From: Micromonospora noduli
GTDB taxonomy: Bacteria > Actinomycetota > Actinomycetes > Mycobacteriales > Micromonosporaceae
Reading direction: 5' to 3'
NCBI RefSeq assembly: GCF_003264365.1
Contig: NZ_PYAK01000043.1
Location: 1-49,938, forward strand
Length of the DNA stretch: 49,938 nt
Below the pieces are notes generated by a model that did no database searches, was not told the origin of the DNA, and saw only the letters and a list, made by a program, of their open reading frames with translations. The translations under genes and the position numbers were made by a program. Every line of letters starts with the position of its first letter. Position 1 is the stretch's first letter. Of this stretch, positions 9,000 through 17,899 are shown piece by piece.

Positions 9000-9030
9000 C
9001 GTGAGCCGCCGACACGCGGCGGCCCTCACG
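9000..9030 (-). promoter_or_regulatory. Hairpin in the leader of the 30-residue ORF
   Basis: CGTGAG-CCGCCG pairs with CGGCGG-CC-CTCACG around an ACACG loop (12 bp, 2-base bulge). It ends 13 bases before the ribosome site of the small ORF. It could be an upstream terminator or a structured leader. Confidence 0.35.
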
Positions 9031-9249
9031 GGCGGTCCTGCTGAGCGCCCCACGGCGGTCCGGGGTTACCGGAGCAGCCGACTGGGCAGCGTGAGCCCGG
9101 GTCGATCCGACCCTGGAGGGAGGCGGCACGGGGTGTGGCACCACCGCCCATGACCTGCACCGCTACGCGGCACCGGCCTTCTCCCAAGTTATCGTTCAGG
9201 TCCACATACTGCTTACGGTTCCCGCCATTTGGACGGTCGGCAGCCCGGC
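9031..9249. other. Non-coding stretch between the small ORF and DUF6186
   Basis: No credible gene. It contains a locally A/T-richer stretch (about 9185-9235) that could hold a minus-strand promoter (GATAAC near 9188-9193), but no matching -35 is obvious. Confidence 0.3.
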
Positions 9250-9462
9250 TCAGCGAGCCAGGAAGTGCCAGCCCAGCCACCACCAGAACCCGAACAGACC
9301 GATCCGGCCCACCGGCACCGGACCGACCTCGTAGCGCATCACATAGGCACAGACCTCGCCCAGGGTGGGGATCCGTGACCCCTCCCGCCGGGCCAACCAC
9401 TCGACCACCGCGAAGAGGATCAGCGCGGCGAGGAAGCCGCCGATCGCGAGCGCGCGCATCAT
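9250..9462 (-). CDS. DUF6186-type small membrane protein
   Basis: 70 residues. One N-terminal membrane span (ALAIGGFLAALILFAVVEWL), then LARREGSRIPTLGEVCAYVMR and a Trp-rich second hydrophobic end (LFGFWWWLGWHFLAR). This pattern matches the actinobacterial DUF6186 family as I recall it; no function is established. Its ATG overlaps the TGA of the upstream gene (ATGA), so translation is probably coupled and the two proteins may act together in the membrane. Confidence 0.75.
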   Translation of the reverse strand: MMRALAIGGFLAALILFAVVEWLARREGSRIPTLGEVCAYVMRYEVGPVPVGRIGLFGFWWWLGWHFLAR

Positions 9463-9866
9463 CGCCGCACCAGCCCCCAGAAGGCTGCCAACCAGGCGAA
9501 CCAGACCGCTGACCGGGTCAGTTGATCCTCCAGGAGAGGATCGGCCAACCGGGAGAAGGTGGGAAAGTCATCGCCGGCAGCCAGCACGAAGGTCACGCCC
9601 TCGAAGACCCCGAAGACCACCACCGGCACCGCCCACCAGACCGCCCCCGTGCCCAGCCGGCGCGGCGCCGGCCGACGGGGCACCCGGTTGCTCAGACCGA
9701 GCCAGATCAGCACCCCACCCGTCCCGAGGGTGAACAGATTCGCCTCGGTGGAGAAGGACGCGAACCGGCCACCGACGAGCGACAGGCAGACGAGGACCGG
9801 AACGGAGACGGCGGGCCGGTCCCAGGCGCGGGGGGCCTCCACGGTGAGGTCGTGCGGCTGCTCCAT
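9459..9866 (-). CDS. Four-span membrane protein, function unknown
   Basis: 135 residues starting MEQPHDLTVEAPRAWDRPAV; the ATG is preceded by GGGAAGAA about 10 bases upstream. About four hydrophobic segments: VSVPVLVCLSLVGG, LFTLGTGGVLIWLGL, AVWWAVPVVVFGVFEGVTFVL and AVWFAWLAAFWGLV. It overlaps the DUF6186 gene by 4 bases and follows nrnA after about 100 bases. The family is not recognised. Confidence 0.75.
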   Translation of the reverse strand: MEQPHDLTVEAPRAWDRPAVSVPVLVCLSLVGGRFASFSTEANLFTLGTGGVLIWLGLSNRVPRRPAPRRLGTGAVWWAVPVVVFGVFEGVTFVLAAGDDFPTFSRLADPLLEDQLTRSAVWFAWLAAFWGLVRR

Positions 9867-9967
9867 CCCGCAATTCTTCCCGGTATCACGGAACGCGGGA
9901 AGACCAACACTCCCCGGAGCTGACCCTGATCTTCCGGACCGACGGATCGATGGCGGCCGAAGGCTCG

Positions 9968-11017
9968 TCAGCCGATGAGCGCCGCGTCCAGCTGACCGCG
10001 GATCGACTCGACCACCTGCTCGGCGGTGCCCCGACCGGTGAACCCGGCCGCGAACGTGTGCCCACCACCGCCCAGCGCCACCGCGACCCGACTGACGTCC
10101 ACCGCGCCCTTGCTGCGCATCGACACCGCCCACTCGGCAGGCCTGGTCTGCTTCACCACACAGCTCACATCCGCCTCGGCGGTGCAGCGCACGGAGTCGA
10201 TCAGCGCCTCCAGCACGTACGGCCGCTGGTCGTGCCGGGCCAGGTCATCGAGGGTGGCGAAGGTCCAGACCAGGCCGCGACCTCCGGCGGCGGCCGGCTC
10301 CAGTCGAGCCCGGCCGAGCACCTCACCGAAGAGGCGGACCGCGCCGAAGGGCCGGGTGTCGAAGACCCGCCGGGAGATGTCACCCGGCGAGATGCCGGTC
10401 GCCAGCAATCGCGCGGCCATCTGGTGCACCGCCGGAGTGGTCGCCTCGAACCGGAACGAGCCGGTGTCAGTGGTCAGCGCCACGTAGAGGCACTCGGCGA
10501 TGGCCGGATCCACCACCACCCCGAGCCGGGCCAACAGTTGTTCGGCCACGACCGACGTGGCCGCCGCACCCGCGTCGACCAGGTTGACAGTGCCGAAACC
10601 GGGGTTGGAGGCGTGGTGGTCGAGCACCAGCGCCGCACCCGCCGACGACAACCGCCCGGCCAACTCGCCGAGACGCGACTCGCTCGCCGCGTCGAAGCAG
10701 ATCACCAGATCGGGCGCCGGGTCGGCGGCGTCCGCCGGGACCAGCAGGTCCAGCCCGGGCAGCCCCCGGAGCGGCTCCGGCAGCTCCGGCGGCCCGGGAA
10801 AGGTCGCCTGCACGTCGCGTACGCCGAACTGCCGCAGGCCCAGGCCGAAGCCGAGCATGCTGCCCAGCGCGTCGCCGTCCGGATTGATGTGGCAGATCAG
10901 CAGCACCCGGGCGGTCGGCGGGAGAGCCCGCACCAACGCCTCGGCCGCGGCCCAGTCCGCCTCGGCGGGGCCGAGCCCGGCTGCCCCGGCGGACGGGGCG
11001 CTTGCGGTGCTGGTCAC
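9968..11017 (-). CDS. nrnA: DHH/DHHA1 bifunctional oligoribonuclease / PAP phosphatase (NrnA type)
   Basis: Degrades nano-RNA and converts pAp to AMP in organisms lacking Orn-type or CysQ functions. The 349 residues show DHH-superfamily metal motifs: LLICHINPDGDALGSMLG (about 40-57), VICFDAASESRLGEL (near 105), and ALVLDHHASNPGFG (the DHH triad, near 135). The DHHA1 domain ends with GGGGHTFAAGFTGRG (GGGH motif, about 315). The GTG start overlaps the rbfA stop (GTGA). Its place after rbfA matches other actinobacteria. Confidence 0.94.
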   Translation of the reverse strand: MTSTASAPSAGAAGLGPAEADWAAAEALVRALPPTARVLLICHINPDGDALGSMLGFGLGLRQFGVRDVQATFPGPPELPEPLRGLPGLDLLVPADAADPAPDLVICFDAASESRLGELAGRLSSAGAALVLDHHASNPGFGTVNLVDAGAAATSVVAEQLLARLGVVVDPAIAECLYVALTTDTGSFRFEATTPAVHQMAARLLATGISPGDISRRVFDTRPFGAVRLFGEVLGRARLEPAAAGGRGLVWTFATLDDLARHDQRPYVLEALIDSVRCTAEADVSCVVKQTRPAEWAVSMRSKGAVDVSRVAVALGGGGHTFAAGFTGRGTAEQVVESIRGQLDAALIG

Positions 11018-11502
11018 CGAGTTTCCCCACCCCGCGGGGTCTCCTTGACGTCGGTGGCCTCGTCGGCCTCGTCCGTCTCGTCCTCGTCGTCCACCCGGTA
11101 CGGCTGGGCCTCGCCCGCGTACTTCGCCTGGGCGGCGAGCCGCTGCACCTCGGCGTCGGCGTTGCGGGCGGCGGCGAGCAGGTCGTCGATGTGCTTGACC
11201 TGGTCCTGCACGTCGTCGAGGACGAACGTGAGGGTCGGCGAGTGGCGCAGCCCGAGGGCCTTGCCGACAGTGCTGCGCAGCAGCCCCTTGGCGCTCTCCA
11301 GCGCCGCCGCGGTGTCCGCCTGGGCCACCGAGTCACCGAGCACTGTGTAGAAGACCGTCGCGTCACGCAGGTCAGCGGTAATCCGGGCATCGGTGATGGT
11401 GATCATCCCGAGCCGCGGGTCCTTGATCTGGCTCCGCACCACCGACGCGACCAGCTCACGCACCCGTTCCGCGTGCCGGCGTACCTTGGCCGGATCAGAC
11501 AT
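11014..11502 (-). CDS. rbfA: 30S ribosome-binding factor A
   Basis: Late 30S assembly factor acting on 16S rRNA helix 1. Starts MSDPAKVRRHAERVRELVAS with GGAGGT 6 bases before the ATG; 162 residues. The KH-like core includes IKDPRLGMITITDARITADL, ATVFYTVLGD and LRHSPTLTFVLDD. A Glu/Asp-rich tail follows, normal in actinobacteria. The stop overlaps the start of nrnA. Confidence 0.95.
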   Translation of the reverse strand: MSDPAKVRRHAERVRELVASVVRSQIKDPRLGMITITDARITADLRDATVFYTVLGDSVAQADTAAALESAKGLLRSTVGKALGLRHSPTLTFVLDDVQDQVKHIDDLLAAARNADAEVQRLAAQAKYAGEAQPYRVDDEDETDEADEATDVKETPRGGETR

Positions 11503-11629
11503 CTCGCCACCTCCACGGCGTCCTGCTTCCGGCCGACCCGGCGGCCCGCAGGCCGCCGGCCGACCGGCCAACATCTCGAACATTACCTTCGGGGCCGCTC
11601 CGGTCGCCCGGCACAGCCCGGCACCATGG

Positions 11630-11926
11630 TCAGTCGTCGTCCACGCCGTAGAGCCGGCGTCGAACCGACAGCAACTCGACCTCGGGGCGATTGGCCACCA
11701 GGCGCTCACAGGAGTCGAGCACCTCGCGGACGTGCGCCGTCTCGGCGGCCACCACGGCCACCGCCAGCTGCGCTCGACCATGCAGGTCGAGCGCACCCAC
11801 CTCGGCGGCCGACACCTCGAAGCGGCGCAGCGCCGCCACGATCGGCCGTACATATGATCTCTTGGCTTTGAGCGACCGTGAGTCGCCCGGCAGCAGCAGG
11901 TCGAAGACCGCGGTTCCGGTGAACAT
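11630..11926 (-). CDS. DUF503 (YlxP-like) protein
   Basis: 98 residues from the ATG giving MFTGTAVFDLLLPGDSRSLK; the frame is open 13 codons further upstream without family similarity. The DUF503 signature is SLKAKRSYVRPIVAALRRF followed by the ferredoxin-like pattern ending VELLSVRRRLYGVDD. The family is conserved between infB and rbfA in many bacteria (ylxP) and is thought to have a translation or ribosome-assembly role, unproven. A large palindrome separates it from infB. Confidence 0.92.
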   Translation of the reverse strand: MFTGTAVFDLLLPGDSRSLKAKRSYVRPIVAALRRFEVSAAEVGALDLHGRAQLAVAVVAAETAHVREVLDSCERLVANRPEVELLSVRRRLYGVDDD

Positions 11927-11958
11927 CGCCCCGGACGATACCGCCAACGCGCCCCGCA

Positions 11959-12001
11959 TGATCAAGGGGTTTACGCCGAGTCGGCGTAAACCCCTTGATC
12001 A
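11959..12001. repeat. Perfect 43-bp palindrome in the infB-DUF503 gap
   Basis: Two perfect 21-base arms (left arm begins TGATCAAGGGGTTTACGCCG) flank a single central G at 11980. Flanking spacers to infB and DUF503 are short. In RNA it would form a very stable stem that could terminate, attenuate or protect the infB message. It shares its TGATCAAG end and GGTTT core with the element at 36596-36651 and its TGATC end with 49840-49916, so it looks like a member of a dispersed family. Confidence 0.9.
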
Positions 12002-12017
12002 GCGTGTCACTGCCGGA

Positions 12018-15000
12018 TCAGGCGCGAACCTTCTCCCGCATCTCGAAGGTCTCGATGACGTCGCCGACCTGGACGTTGTTGTAACCACCCAGGGTCAGAC
12101 CGCACTCGAAGCCCTCGCGGACCTCGGTGGCGTCGTCCTTGAACCGCTTGAGCGAGGTGATCGTGAGGTTGTCCGCCACGACCGCCCCGTCCCGAAGCAG
12201 GCGAGCCTTCGCGTTGCGTCGGATGATGCCCGACCGGACGATGCAACCGGAGATGTTGCCGATCTTGGACGAGCGGAAGACATCGCGGATCTCCGCGCTG
12301 CCCAGCTCGGCCTCCTCGTACTCCGGCTTGAGCAGACCCTTGAGCGCTGCCTCGATCTCCTCGATGGCCTGGTAGATCACGGTGTAGTACCGGATCTCCA
12401 CGCCCTCGCGGTCGGCCATCTCACGGACCTTGTTCGAGGCCCGCACGTTGAAGCCGATGATCGTGACCGGCTCGGACGAGGCGCTCGCGAGCATGACGTT
12501 GCTCTCGGTGATCGCGCCGACGCCCCGGTCGAGGACCTTGAGCTGGACCTCCTCGGGGATGTCGAGGTTGAACAGCGCGTCCTCGAGAGCCTCCACCGAA
12601 CCGGAGACATCGCCCTTGAGGATGAGGTTGAGCGAGGTCTTCTCGCCCTCCTTGAGCTGCTCCATGAGCGTCTCGAGGGTGGCCCGACCACGGGAGTTGG
12701 CGAAGGACGCCGCCCGCCGCCGTGCCTGCCGCTGCTCGGCGATCTGCCGCACCGTGCGGTCGTCCGCCGCGGCCAGGAACGTGTCTCCCGCGCCGGGCGG
12801 CGCGGTCAGACCCAGCACCATGACCGGACGCGCCGGCCCAGCCTCGGTGAGCTGGTTGCCGTTCTCGTCGAGCATGGCCCGGACCCGGCCGTGCGCCCCA
12901 CCGGCAACGATCGAGTCGCCCGCCCGCAGAGTGCCCTTCTGGACCAGCACCGTCGCCACCGCACCGCGACCCTTGTCCAGGTGCGCCTCGATGGCCACAC
13001 CCTGAGCCGGCCCGTCGATCGGAGCGGTCAGCTCCAGCGACGCGTCGGCGGTCAGCAGGACGGCCTCGAGCAGTTCCTCGATGCCGATGCCCGGCTTGGC
13101 TGCCACGTTGACGAACATGGTCTCGCCGCCGTACTCCTCGGCGACCAGGCCGTACTCGGTCAGCTGCTGGCGGACCTTGTCCGGGTTGGCGTCCGGCTTG
13201 TCGACCTTGTTGACCGCGACCACGATCGGCACGTCGGCCGCCTTGGCGTGGTTCAACGCCTCGATCGTCTGCGGCATCACACCGTCGTCGGCCGCGACGA
13301 CCAGGATCACGATGTCCGTGACCTGGGCACCACGAGCACGCATGGCGGTGAACGCCTCGTGACCCGGGGTGTCGATGAAGGTGACCGCCCGGTCCTCGCC
13401 CTCATGCGGGACGTGGACCTGGTAGGCACCGATGTGCTGGGTGATGCCACCCGCCTCACCGGCCACGACGTTCGCCTTACGGATGGCGTCGAGCAGCTTG
13501 GTCTTACCGTGGTCGACGTGACCCATGACGGTCACCACCGGCGCACGGCTGACCAGACGCTCCTCGGCCACCTCCGCGTCGAGGTCGATGTTGAACTGCG
13601 CGAGCAGCTCGCGGTCCTCGTCCTCCGGGCTGACGATCTGGATGTCGAAGCCCAGGTGCTCACCCAGCAGGTGCAGGGTGTCGTCAGAACAGGACTGGGT
13701 CGCGGTGACCATCTCGCCCAGGTTGAACATCTCCTGGACCAGCGAACCCGGGTTGGCGTTGATCTTGTCCGCGAAGTCGGACAGCGAGGCGCCACGGGAG
13801 AGCCGGACGATCTGACCCTGACCCCGGGGAGCACCCGAGCTCATGGTCGGAGCCGACAGGTTGTCGAACTCCTGTCTGCGCTGCTTCTTGGACTTGCGAC
13901 CGCGCGTCGGCCGACCACCCGGACGCCCGAAGGCACCCGCGGCGCCGCCGCCACGGCCACGACCGCCCGCACCCGGACGACCGCCGCCACCGGCCGGACC
14001 ACCCGGACGGAAACCGCCACCGGGAGCACCCGCACCGCCGCCGGGACCGCCACGGTAGCCACCGCCACCGCCGGCACCCGCCCCGCCACCAGGGCCACCT
14101 CGGTAACCGCCACCGCCGCCGCCGGCACCACCGCCGGGACCGCCACGGAAGCCACCGCCACCGCCACCGGGACGACCAGCGCCACCGCCACCGGGACGAC
14201 CAGCGCCACCGGGACCGGGGCGACCGGCAGCCGGACGCTGACTCGGCATGGACGCCGGGCTGGGCCGCGGCGGCATGGAGTTCGGGCTCGGCCGCGGCGG
14301 CATGCCTGCCGGGCTGTTGGGCCGAGGGCCACCCGCACCGGCGGCCGGGGGCCGCTGCTGCTGGCCACCCTGGATGCCGAACGGGTTGTTACCGGCACCG
14401 CGCGCCGGCGGACGACCGCCCGGACGGGCACCCGGACCGGGAGCCGGCGTGCTCGGACGAGCTGCCGGCGAACCGGGACGGGGCGGCATCGCCGCAGGAC
14501 CCGGCCGAGGGCCGGGGCGGTTACCGCCGTCTGCCGGAGGCTCCCGGCGAACGGGGTTGTCCCGCTGCTGCTGGCGGGCGGCCTGCGCGGCCTTGACCGC
14601 GGCCTCCTGCTCAGCCTTCAGCGCGGCGGCACGCGCCTCCGCGGCCGCCACCTCGATGTCGTGGGCACTCGCCGGCTTGGCGACCGGGGTCGCCGTCTGC
14701 GGGGCACCGGGAACCGGACCCTTGGGCTTCGGACCGGGTGCCGGCGCGGCCGGCCGCCGAGGCGGCATCGGCTTGGCCGAGACCCGGGGCGCGCCCGGGG
14801 CCGGGGTTGGCGTCGGGGTCGGGCTTGAAGCCGGCGTCGACGCGGGCGCCGACGGGGCGGCCGGAGCCGGGGCTCCGGCGGACGCGACGAATGCGTTACG
14901 CAGCCGCCGGGCGACGGGCGCCTCGACGGTGCTGGACGCGGACTTCACGAACTCGCCCATTTCCTTCAGCTTGGCGAGAACGGTCTTACTCTCGACCCCG

Positions 15001-15041
15001 AGCTCTTTTGCAAGCTCGTGTACGCGGGCCTTGCCTGCCAC
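12018..15041 (-). CDS. infB: Translation initiation factor IF-2
   Basis: GTPase that brings fMet-tRNA to the 30S subunit. I choose the GTG giving MAGKARVHELAKELGVESKT (1007 residues), since GAGGAG lies about 4 bases upstream and the IF2_N motif starts here; a GTG 4 codons earlier is the alternative. Order: IF2_N (1-50), Pro/Ala-rich linker (about 55-270), a Gly-rich tract (about 270-390), a second IF2_N-like segment (about 425-475), then the G domain with GHVDHGKT (near 510), DTPGHEAF and NKVD, followed by domains II-IV. A hairpin palindrome follows the stop. Confidence 0.97.
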   Translation of the reverse strand: MAGKARVHELAKELGVESKTVLAKLKEMGEFVKSASSTVEAPVARRLRNAFVASAGAPAPAAPSAPASTPASSPTPTPTPAPGAPRVSAKPMPPRRPAAPAPGPKPKGPVPGAPQTATPVAKPASAHDIEVAAAEARAAALKAEQEAAVKAAQAARQQQRDNPVRREPPADGGNRPGPRPGPAAMPPRPGSPAARPSTPAPGPGARPGGRPPARGAGNNPFGIQGGQQQRPPAAGAGGPRPNSPAGMPPRPSPNSMPPRPSPASMPSQRPAAGRPGPGGAGRPGGGGAGRPGGGGGGFRGGPGGGAGGGGGGYRGGPGGGAGAGGGGGYRGGPGGGAGAPGGGFRPGGPAGGGGRPGAGGRGRGGGAAGAFGRPGGRPTRGRKSKKQRRQEFDNLSAPTMSSGAPRGQGQIVRLSRGASLSDFADKINANPGSLVQEMFNLGEMVTATQSCSDDTLHLLGEHLGFDIQIVSPEDEDRELLAQFNIDLDAEVAEERLVSRAPVVTVMGHVDHGKTKLLDAIRKANVVAGEAGGITQHIGAYQVHVPHEGEDRAVTFIDTPGHEAFTAMRARGAQVTDIVILVVAADDGVMPQTIEALNHAKAADVPIVVAVNKVDKPDANPDKVRQQLTEYGLVAEEYGGETMFVNVAAKPGIGIEELLEAVLLTADASLELTAPIDGPAQGVAIEAHLDKGRGAVATVLVQKGTLRAGDSIVAGGAHGRVRAMLDENGNQLTEAGPARPVMVLGLTAPPGAGDTFLAAADDRTVRQIAEQRQARRRAASFANSRGRATLETLMEQLKEGEKTSLNLILKGDVSGSVEALEDALFNLDIPEEVQLKVLDRGVGAITESNVMLASASSEPVTIIGFNVRASNKVREMADREGVEIRYYTVIYQAIEEIEAALKGLLKPEYEEAELGSAEIRDVFRSSKIGNISGCIVRSGIIRRNAKARLLRDGAVVADNLTITSLKRFKDDATEVREGFECGLTLGGYNNVQVGDVIETFEMREKVRA
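14026..14170. repeat. Gly-rich codon repeat inside infB
   Basis: Encodes three near-copies of (Y/F)RGGPGGGAG separated by Gly-rich spacers. This is a low-complexity tandem repeat inside the poorly conserved N-terminal part of IF-2, so its length is likely to vary among strains. Confidence 0.7.
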
Positions 15042-15134
15042 TGCACTCCTCACTCCGAGGTCGTGCGGGCAGCACCCGCAGCGACCTCACTCGTGCACTT
15101 GAAGCCTGGTCATTTCAGGGACTTCATCGTGTGC

Positions 15135-15467
15135 TCATGTCGGTCGTCCTACCCTGCTAGCGACCCTCGCCCGGTCGGGCTGACCGGACGTAGTGGTTGG
15201 CGCATCGACGTGCTCCGCCAGCGCACCGTGGTCGAGGACCTCGGTGCTGCGCAGCGCACGCCCGAAGGCGCGGCGCCGCACCGCCAGCGCGAAGCAGGCC
15301 GGATCCGGGTGCATGTTCGCTCCCCGACCCGGCAGCCTGCGGCGCGGATCAGGCCGGAGACTGTGACCAGCCTCGCCCCTGACCGCGACGACCCGCAGCA
15401 ATTCGCTGGCCGGCGCACGTTGCCGGCAACCCACACAGGTGCGCTCCGGCTGCGCGCGTCGTACCAC
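15135..15467 (-). CDS. ylxR: YlxR (DUF448) RNA-binding-fold protein
   Basis: 110 residues from a GTG. The DUF448 signature is RTCVGCRQRAPASELLRVV, then DPRRRLPGRGANMHPDPACFALAVRRRAFGRAL. The family sits between nusA and infB in most Gram-positive bacteria and is thought to bind RNA or modulate RNase P; its role is not settled. It starts 16 bases after the nusA stop. The C-terminal 25 residues look unstructured. Confidence 0.92.
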   Translation of the reverse strand: MVRRAQPERTCVGCRQRAPASELLRVVAVRGEAGHSLRPDPRRRLPGRGANMHPDPACFALAVRRRAFGRALRSTEVLDHGALAEHVDAPTTTSGQPDRARVASRVGRPT

Positions 15468-15483
15468 TGGAGGAAGTCTACCC

Positions 15484-16527
15484 CTAGCTCCCCGAGATCG
15501 CGCCGCCCGGCTCCCGCACGTGATCAGTTACCCCACGCGCGGCCGGCGCCGCCTGCTCCGCATCGGAACGAATGTCGATCCGCCAACCGGTCAATCGGGC
15601 CGCGAGTCGGGCATTCTGCCCCTCCCGACCGATCGCCAGCGAGAGCTGGAAGTCGGGAACGGTCACCCGGGCGGCCCGGTTGGCCAGGTCGACCACCTCG
15701 ACCCGCAGCGCCTTGGCCGGCGACAACGCGTTGCCGACGAAGGTGCCCGGGTCGTCCGACCAGTCGATGATGTCGATCTTCTCACCGTGCAGCTCGCTCA
15801 TCACGGCACGCACCCGCTGACCCATCGGGCCGATGCAGGCGCCCTTGGCGTTCACCCCGGGGGTGGTGGAGCGGACGGCGATCTTCGTGCGATGGCCCGC
15901 CTCACGGGCGATCGCGCCGATCTCGACGGTGCCGTCGGCGATCTCCGGCACCTCCAGCGCGAAGAGCTTCTTGACCAGAGCCGGGTGCGACCGGGACAGG
16001 GTGATCTGCGGCCCGCGCATGCCCTTGGCCACGTGCACCACCACGCAGCGGACCCGCTCGCCGTGCGCGTACCGCTCGCCGGGCACCTGCTCGGACTGCG
16101 GCAGCACGCCCTCCAGCTTGCCCAGGTCGACGCTGACGATGCCCTTCTCGGTACGCGTCTCGTGCGCCTGCACCACGCCGGTGACCAGGTCACCCTCGCG
16201 GCCGACGTACTCACCGAAGTGCACCTCGTCGGTGGCCTCCCGCAACCGCTGGAGGATCACCTGCTTGGCGGTCATGGCGGCGATCCGGCCGAAGTCGTGC
16301 GGGGTGTCGTCCCACTCCCGCACCAGGCTGCCGTCGGCATCCATCTCCTGCGCGTACACCAGGGCGGCGCCCGACCTGCGGTCGATCTCCACCCGGGCGT
16401 GCGGTTCGGCCCCGTCGGTGTGCCGGTAGGCGGTCAGCAACGCGGTCTCGATCGCCGCGAGAATCGTGTCGAACGGGATCTCCCGCTCGCGCTCGAGTGC
16501 GCGCAGCGCCGCGAGGTCGATGTTCAC
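15484..16527 (-). CDS. nusA: Transcription termination/antitermination factor NusA
   Basis: RNA polymerase-associated pausing and termination factor. 347 residues: N-terminal polymerase-binding domain (MNIDLAALRALEREREIP), S1 domain (about 110-180, YVGREGDLVTGVVQAHE), then KH1 and KH2 (about 190-335; RTKIAVRSTTPGVNAKGACIG and GPMGQRVRAVMSELHGEKID). No C-terminal acidic repeats, as is normal outside proteobacteria. The GTG start overlaps the rimP stop (GTGA). Confidence 0.96.
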   Translation of the reverse strand: MNIDLAALRALEREREIPFDTILAAIETALLTAYRHTDGAEPHARVEIDRRSGAALVYAQEMDADGSLVREWDDTPHDFGRIAAMTAKQVILQRLREATDEVHFGEYVGREGDLVTGVVQAHETRTEKGIVSVDLGKLEGVLPQSEQVPGERYAHGERVRCVVVHVAKGMRGPQITLSRSHPALVKKLFALEVPEIADGTVEIGAIAREAGHRTKIAVRSTTPGVNAKGACIGPMGQRVRAVMSELHGEKIDIIDWSDDPGTFVGNALSPAKALRVEVVDLANRAARVTVPDFQLSLAIGREGQNARLAARLTGWRIDIRSDAEQAAPAARGVTDHVREPGGAISGS

Positions 16528-17216
16528 CTCTCCTCGTCCTCCACATCATCTTCGTCGTCGATGTCGTCTGAATCGTCGTCGATCTCGTCGGAATCGTCCG
16601 CGTCGTCGAACTCGTCGTTCGGCTCACCCAGCTCGGCGAGCCGGGTGAACTCGACCTGCACGCGGCCCGGGCCCAGCTGGGCGTACGCCCAGGCGGCGCG
16701 GCCGTCGTCGGTCTCCAGGTGCACGCCCTCGTCGTCGGCCGCGACCACCCGGCCGGTCAGCTGACGGTCACCCGCGGGCTGCTCGCCCCGCTGGCCCGGC
16801 AGCGCGGCCGCGCCCCGGGCGGTGACCTTGACCAGTCGGCCCACGTTGCGCCGCCAGTGGCGGGGCAGGGTGAGCGGCCGGTCGACGCCGGGCGAGCTGA
16901 CTTCCAGCTGGTACTCGCCGGCGACGATGTCGCCACCGGTCTCCTCCGCGGCGTCCAGCGCGGCCGAGACCGCGCGGGAGACGTCCGCGACGGCGTCCAG
17001 GTCGATCCCGCCGTCGGTGTCCACCATCACCCGCACCACGTGCCGGCGGCCGGCCCGGGAAACCGACAGGTCCTCCAGGTCGTAGCCGGCGTCGTTGACC
17101 ACCGGCTCGATCACGGCCCGCAGTCGGTCCCGCCGGGCGGCGAGGTCACCGCCGCGCGGGCCCGCAGCACCGCGGGGTCGACCCGTCGGCCTGGTGGCAC
17201 GGCCACGCTGCGTCAT
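16524..17216 (-). CDS. rimP: Ribosome maturation factor RimP
   Basis: Needed for 30S maturation. I start at the ATG giving MTQRGRATRPTGRPRG (230 residues). A basic N-terminus precedes the conserved core: LRAVIEPVVNDAGYDLEDLSV, VDTDGGIDLDAVADVSRAVSAALD and YQLEVSSPGVDRPLTLPRHWRRNVGR. After the SH3-like C-terminal domain it ends in a long acidic tail (EFDDADDSDEIDDDSDDIDD and on). First gene of the translation block; the 155-base gap upstream is divergent. Confidence 0.94.
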   Translation of the reverse strand: MTQRGRATRPTGRPRGAAGPRGGDLAARRDRLRAVIEPVVNDAGYDLEDLSVSRAGRRHVVRVMVDTDGGIDLDAVADVSRAVSAALDAAEETGGDIVAGEYQLEVSSPGVDRPLTLPRHWRRNVGRLVKVTARGAAALPGQRGEQPAGDRQLTGRVVAADDEGVHLETDDGRAAWAYAQLGPGRVQVEFTRLAELGEPNDEFDDADDSDEIDDDSDDIDDEDDVEDEER

Positions 17217-17371
17217 CTCCGCACCCTCTCCCTGGTCGACGGGGACCGGTCGTCCCGCCATGCCGGCACGCCACTGGAGTGGACACGCCGGTGGTTGCGC
17301 AGAGCGTAACGCGCCTGCCCGGCGGCGGACCGGGCGGCGCACCGACGCCGGTGACCCCCGGACCGGCACGG

Positions 17372-17899
17372 ATGGTGTTGACTTGGCCGGTGGGGATCGG
17401 CAGAACGACACAGCGCGACCAAGCATCCGGACATTCCCGGCGAAAGCTCCTGAGTGCCGGGGCGCTGCTGGTGCTCGGCGGCGCCGTGACGCCGCTGACC
17501 GGCTGTGATCTTTTCGACCGCGACGACCAACCAGCCCCGCCGCCCGACCCGCTGCGGCCGATGGTGGACGAGTCACTCGCGCTGGCCGCCGCGTACCGGG
17601 CGAGCGCGACCGCCCATCCCGAGCTCGCCGACCGGCTCAACCCGATCGCCGAGACGCACACCGCGCACGCCACCGAACTGGCCCGGGTGATCGGCGTGAC
17701 AGTGCCGTCGGCAGCCTCCGCCGCCCCGACCACCGCCCCGGCCGCTGACCCGAAGGGCGCGCGCGCCGCCCTGCGGGCGTTGGAGAAGACCGCCCAGCAG
17801 TCCGCCACCGCCGCCTGCGCCGCGGCGCCCGCGGAACGGGCGGCGCTGCTCGGGTCGATCGTCGCCGCCCGGGCAACTCACCAGGAGGCACTGAAGTGA
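17372..17899 (+). CDS. Putative Tat/lipobox-type lipoprotein paired with DUF4439
   Basis: 175 residues from the ATG giving MVLTWPVGIGRT; the start is uncertain because no good ribosome site is visible and the frame extends upstream. A twin-arginine-like SRRKLLSAG, hydrophobic stretch and LTGC lipobox (near 47) suggest export and lipidation. The mature part is Ala-rich and helical (ESLALAAAYRASATAHPELA, ETHTAHATELARVIG), a four-helix ferritin-like pattern. It overlaps the next gene by GTGA. A DUF4439 gene beside rimP is also found in mycobacteria, so the pair appears conserved. Function unknown. Confidence 0.75.
   Translation: MVLTWPVGIGRTTQRDQASGHSRRKLLSAGALLVLGGAVTPLTGCDLFDRDDQPAPPPDPLRPMVDESLALAAAYRASATAHPELADRLNPIAETHTAHATELARVIGVTVPSAASAAPTTAPAADPKGARAALRALEKTAQQSATAACAAAPAERAALLGSIVAARATHQEALK

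Noticed and set aside
9026..9400. 124-codon minus-strand ORF
   Set aside because: Overlaps the DUF6186 gene out of frame and has no start signal or family similarity.
11691..14828. 1045-codon plus-strand ORF
   Set aside because: Antisense to infB; low-complexity Thr/Arg/Ala runs mirror the Gly-rich repeats of IF-2.
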